DNA of 6,716 nucleotides from Bacteriovorax stolpii (lineage in GTDB: Bacteria; Bdellovibrionota; Bacteriovoracia; Bacteriovoracales; Bacteriovoracaceae): positions 1 to 6,716 of the forward strand of contig CAMAYW010000133.1 of the NCBI GenBank assembly GCA_945862475.1. Direction: 5' to 3'. Within the stretch, counting starts at the first letter, position 1. The number at the start of each line of letters is the position of its first letter. The translations under genes were made by a program, and so were the position numbers. Positions 5,814-6,716 of the stretch are shown piece by piece. The notes under the pieces are model-generated. The model saw only the letters and a program-made list of their open reading frames with translations. It did not search any database and was not told where the DNA came from.

Positions 5814-6599
5814 TTATTTTAAAAATTTCAATAACTCTTTCCAAGATTGTTCATCAGCCTTTTTATTATAGGCCACTGGGATCTTATATTTTTTTCCAAC
5901 CTCTGTTGAATTTGGGTTGGTGAATGCATGAGTAGCACCTTTGTAGTTTACAACTTTGTAATTGGCCTTAAGGGATTTCATCTCTTTTTCAAATTGAGCT
6001 CTCTCTTTTGCGGACACCATAGGATCAGCGAGTCCGTTTAAAGCAAGAATTTTTGCCTTGATTCCTTGAGAGTTTAGAGTTGATGCAAGTCCACCATGAA
6101 AGCTAACAACACCAGTGATATCTGCTCCAGATCTTGCTAAGTTAAGGGCCTGTGTCCCACCAAAACAATAGCCAATTACATAAATCTTAGTTGCATCAAC
6201 ATGCGGGTCTTGTTTTAAGAGGGAGATGTAATTACTTAGTAAACTGACTCCCATTTCTGGTTTTTGATAGAATGGAGTTGCAAGTGCTTGCGCCTCAGTG
6301 GGTGTTTCAACAACTTTGTCATCTCCGTAAAGATCAACTACCGCTGTTGCGAATCCTTCTTTTTTTAGCATGTCAGATCGAGACTGGACATACTCGTTTC
6401 GTCCCCACCATTCTGGAACAATAACCACAAGAGGAATTTTGTCCTTAAATTCTTTAGGAAGATTCACTTTAGCCTCAAAGTTTTTTCCCTCAGAGCTAAA
6501 ACGAACTACTGGTGAGTAGGCCGTTTCATTATTTTTCTTTTTTGTTACGTGAGAGCAAGAAACTAGAAATAAGATCGATAGGATTAAACTTACCTTCAT
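5814..6599 (-). CDS. Dienelactone hydrolase family lipoprotein
   Basis: 261 residues; ATG six bases after a strong SD (GGAGA, 6604-6608 on the minus strand). The N-terminus is a lipoprotein signal: hydrophobic core then lipobox L12-V-S-C15, with Ser16 at +2, a residue that by the E. coli rule does not hold the protein in the inner membrane. The alpha/beta-hydrolase body has E63 in VPEWWG, the nucleophile elbow G143-Y-C145-F-G-G, D192 in LADP and H224 in THAF. Together these give the Cys-Asp-His triad and supporting Glu of dienelactone hydrolases, and the roughly 245-residue mature length fits the family. Classical members open dienelactone rings in chloroaromatic breakdown in the cytoplasm; many homologues act on other esters or lactones, and no aromatic-degradation genes are nearby. 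A cell-envelope ester or lactone hydrolase is the safest reading. It converges on the secreted-protein gene across a shared terminator. Confidence 0.9.
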   Translation of the reverse strand: MKVSLILSILFLVSCSHVTKKKNNETAYSPVVRFSSEGKNFEAKVNLPKEFKDKIPLVVIVPEWWGRNEYVQSRSDMLKKEGFATAVVDLYGDDKVVETPTEAQALATPFYQKPEMGVSLLSNYISLLKQDPHVDATKIYVIGYCFGGTQALNLARSGADITGVVSFHGGLASTLNSQGIKAKILALNGLADPMVSAKERAQFEKEMKSLKANYKVVNYKGATHAFTNPNSTEVGKKYKIPVAYNKKADEQSWKELLKFLK

Positions 6600-6716
6600 G
6601 TGATCTCCATTGTTGCTGTTGTTTAATTCTACTATATTAACGAAATTTACATTTTTGTCTTGATCAAGGAGTTAGAAAATCCTTTTCAGATAAAAAAAGT
6701 CAGGATAGCGGTTCCG
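6600..6716 (-). promoter_or_regulatory. Upstream region of the hydrolase lipoprotein gene
   Basis: The minus strand has TATAGT (6636 to 6631), five of six matches to a -10 box, with a poor AAGACA about 19 bases upstream as possible -35. Further upstream is the perfect 10-base palindrome CTTGATCAAG (6659-6668), which could be an operator or chance. No start codon with a usable reading frame is seen on either strand to the window edge, so nothing coding is claimed here. Confidence 0.3.

Noticed and set aside
6670..6716. Possible hairpin or gene end at the right edge (ATCCT...AGGAT around an A run)
   Set aside because: The arms are five bases with a long loop, and the short open frame on the minus strand has too little sequence to judge.

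Overview
The window is an AT-rich stretch of a Gram-negative chromosome. Diderm signs are a predicted outer-membrane beta-barrel, a lipoprotein with a lipobox and several Sec signal peptides. Adenine/thymine-rich codon use and a periplasmic multihaem cytochrome next to a barrel would suit a delta-type lineage such as Bdellovibrionota (for example Bacteriovoracaceae). That placement is an inference from style, not from a marker gene. No RNA gene, mobile element, CRISPR array or long repeat was seen.

Positions 1-4152 form one coherent block around a short divergent promoter region (about 1886-1952). Leftwards (minus strand) runs an outer-membrane barrel protein followed by a multihaem c-type cytochrome. 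The two genes overlap by ATGA, and the cytochrome runs off the left edge of the window with six CXXCH motifs and six spare histidines visible. Rightwards (plus strand) runs a membrane-anchored 2x[4Fe-4S]/flavoprotein NAD(P)H oxidoreductase, then a five-helix membrane protein with two H-X13-H pairs, as expected of a dihaem cytochrome b. Read together they suggest a route for electrons from NAD(P)H through FAD and iron-sulfur clusters, across the inner membrane by two b haems, along periplasmic c haems and possibly to or through the outer membrane. This is the most interesting part of the window. The oxidoreductase looks circularly permuted and carries a histidine at one cluster-ligand position.

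Positions 4149-6716 hold three envelope proteins with no obvious link to the redox block. They are a PAP2-type phosphatase (minus, tail-to-tail with the cytochrome b gene and overlapping it by 4 bases), a small secreted protein with a cysteine/histidine/glutamate pattern like transglutaminase or papain-like folds (plus), and a dienelactone-hydrolase-like lipoprotein (minus). The last two converge on a shared hairpin terminator at 5781-5804. The right end (6600-6716) holds the upstream region of the hydrolase gene and no gene I can support.
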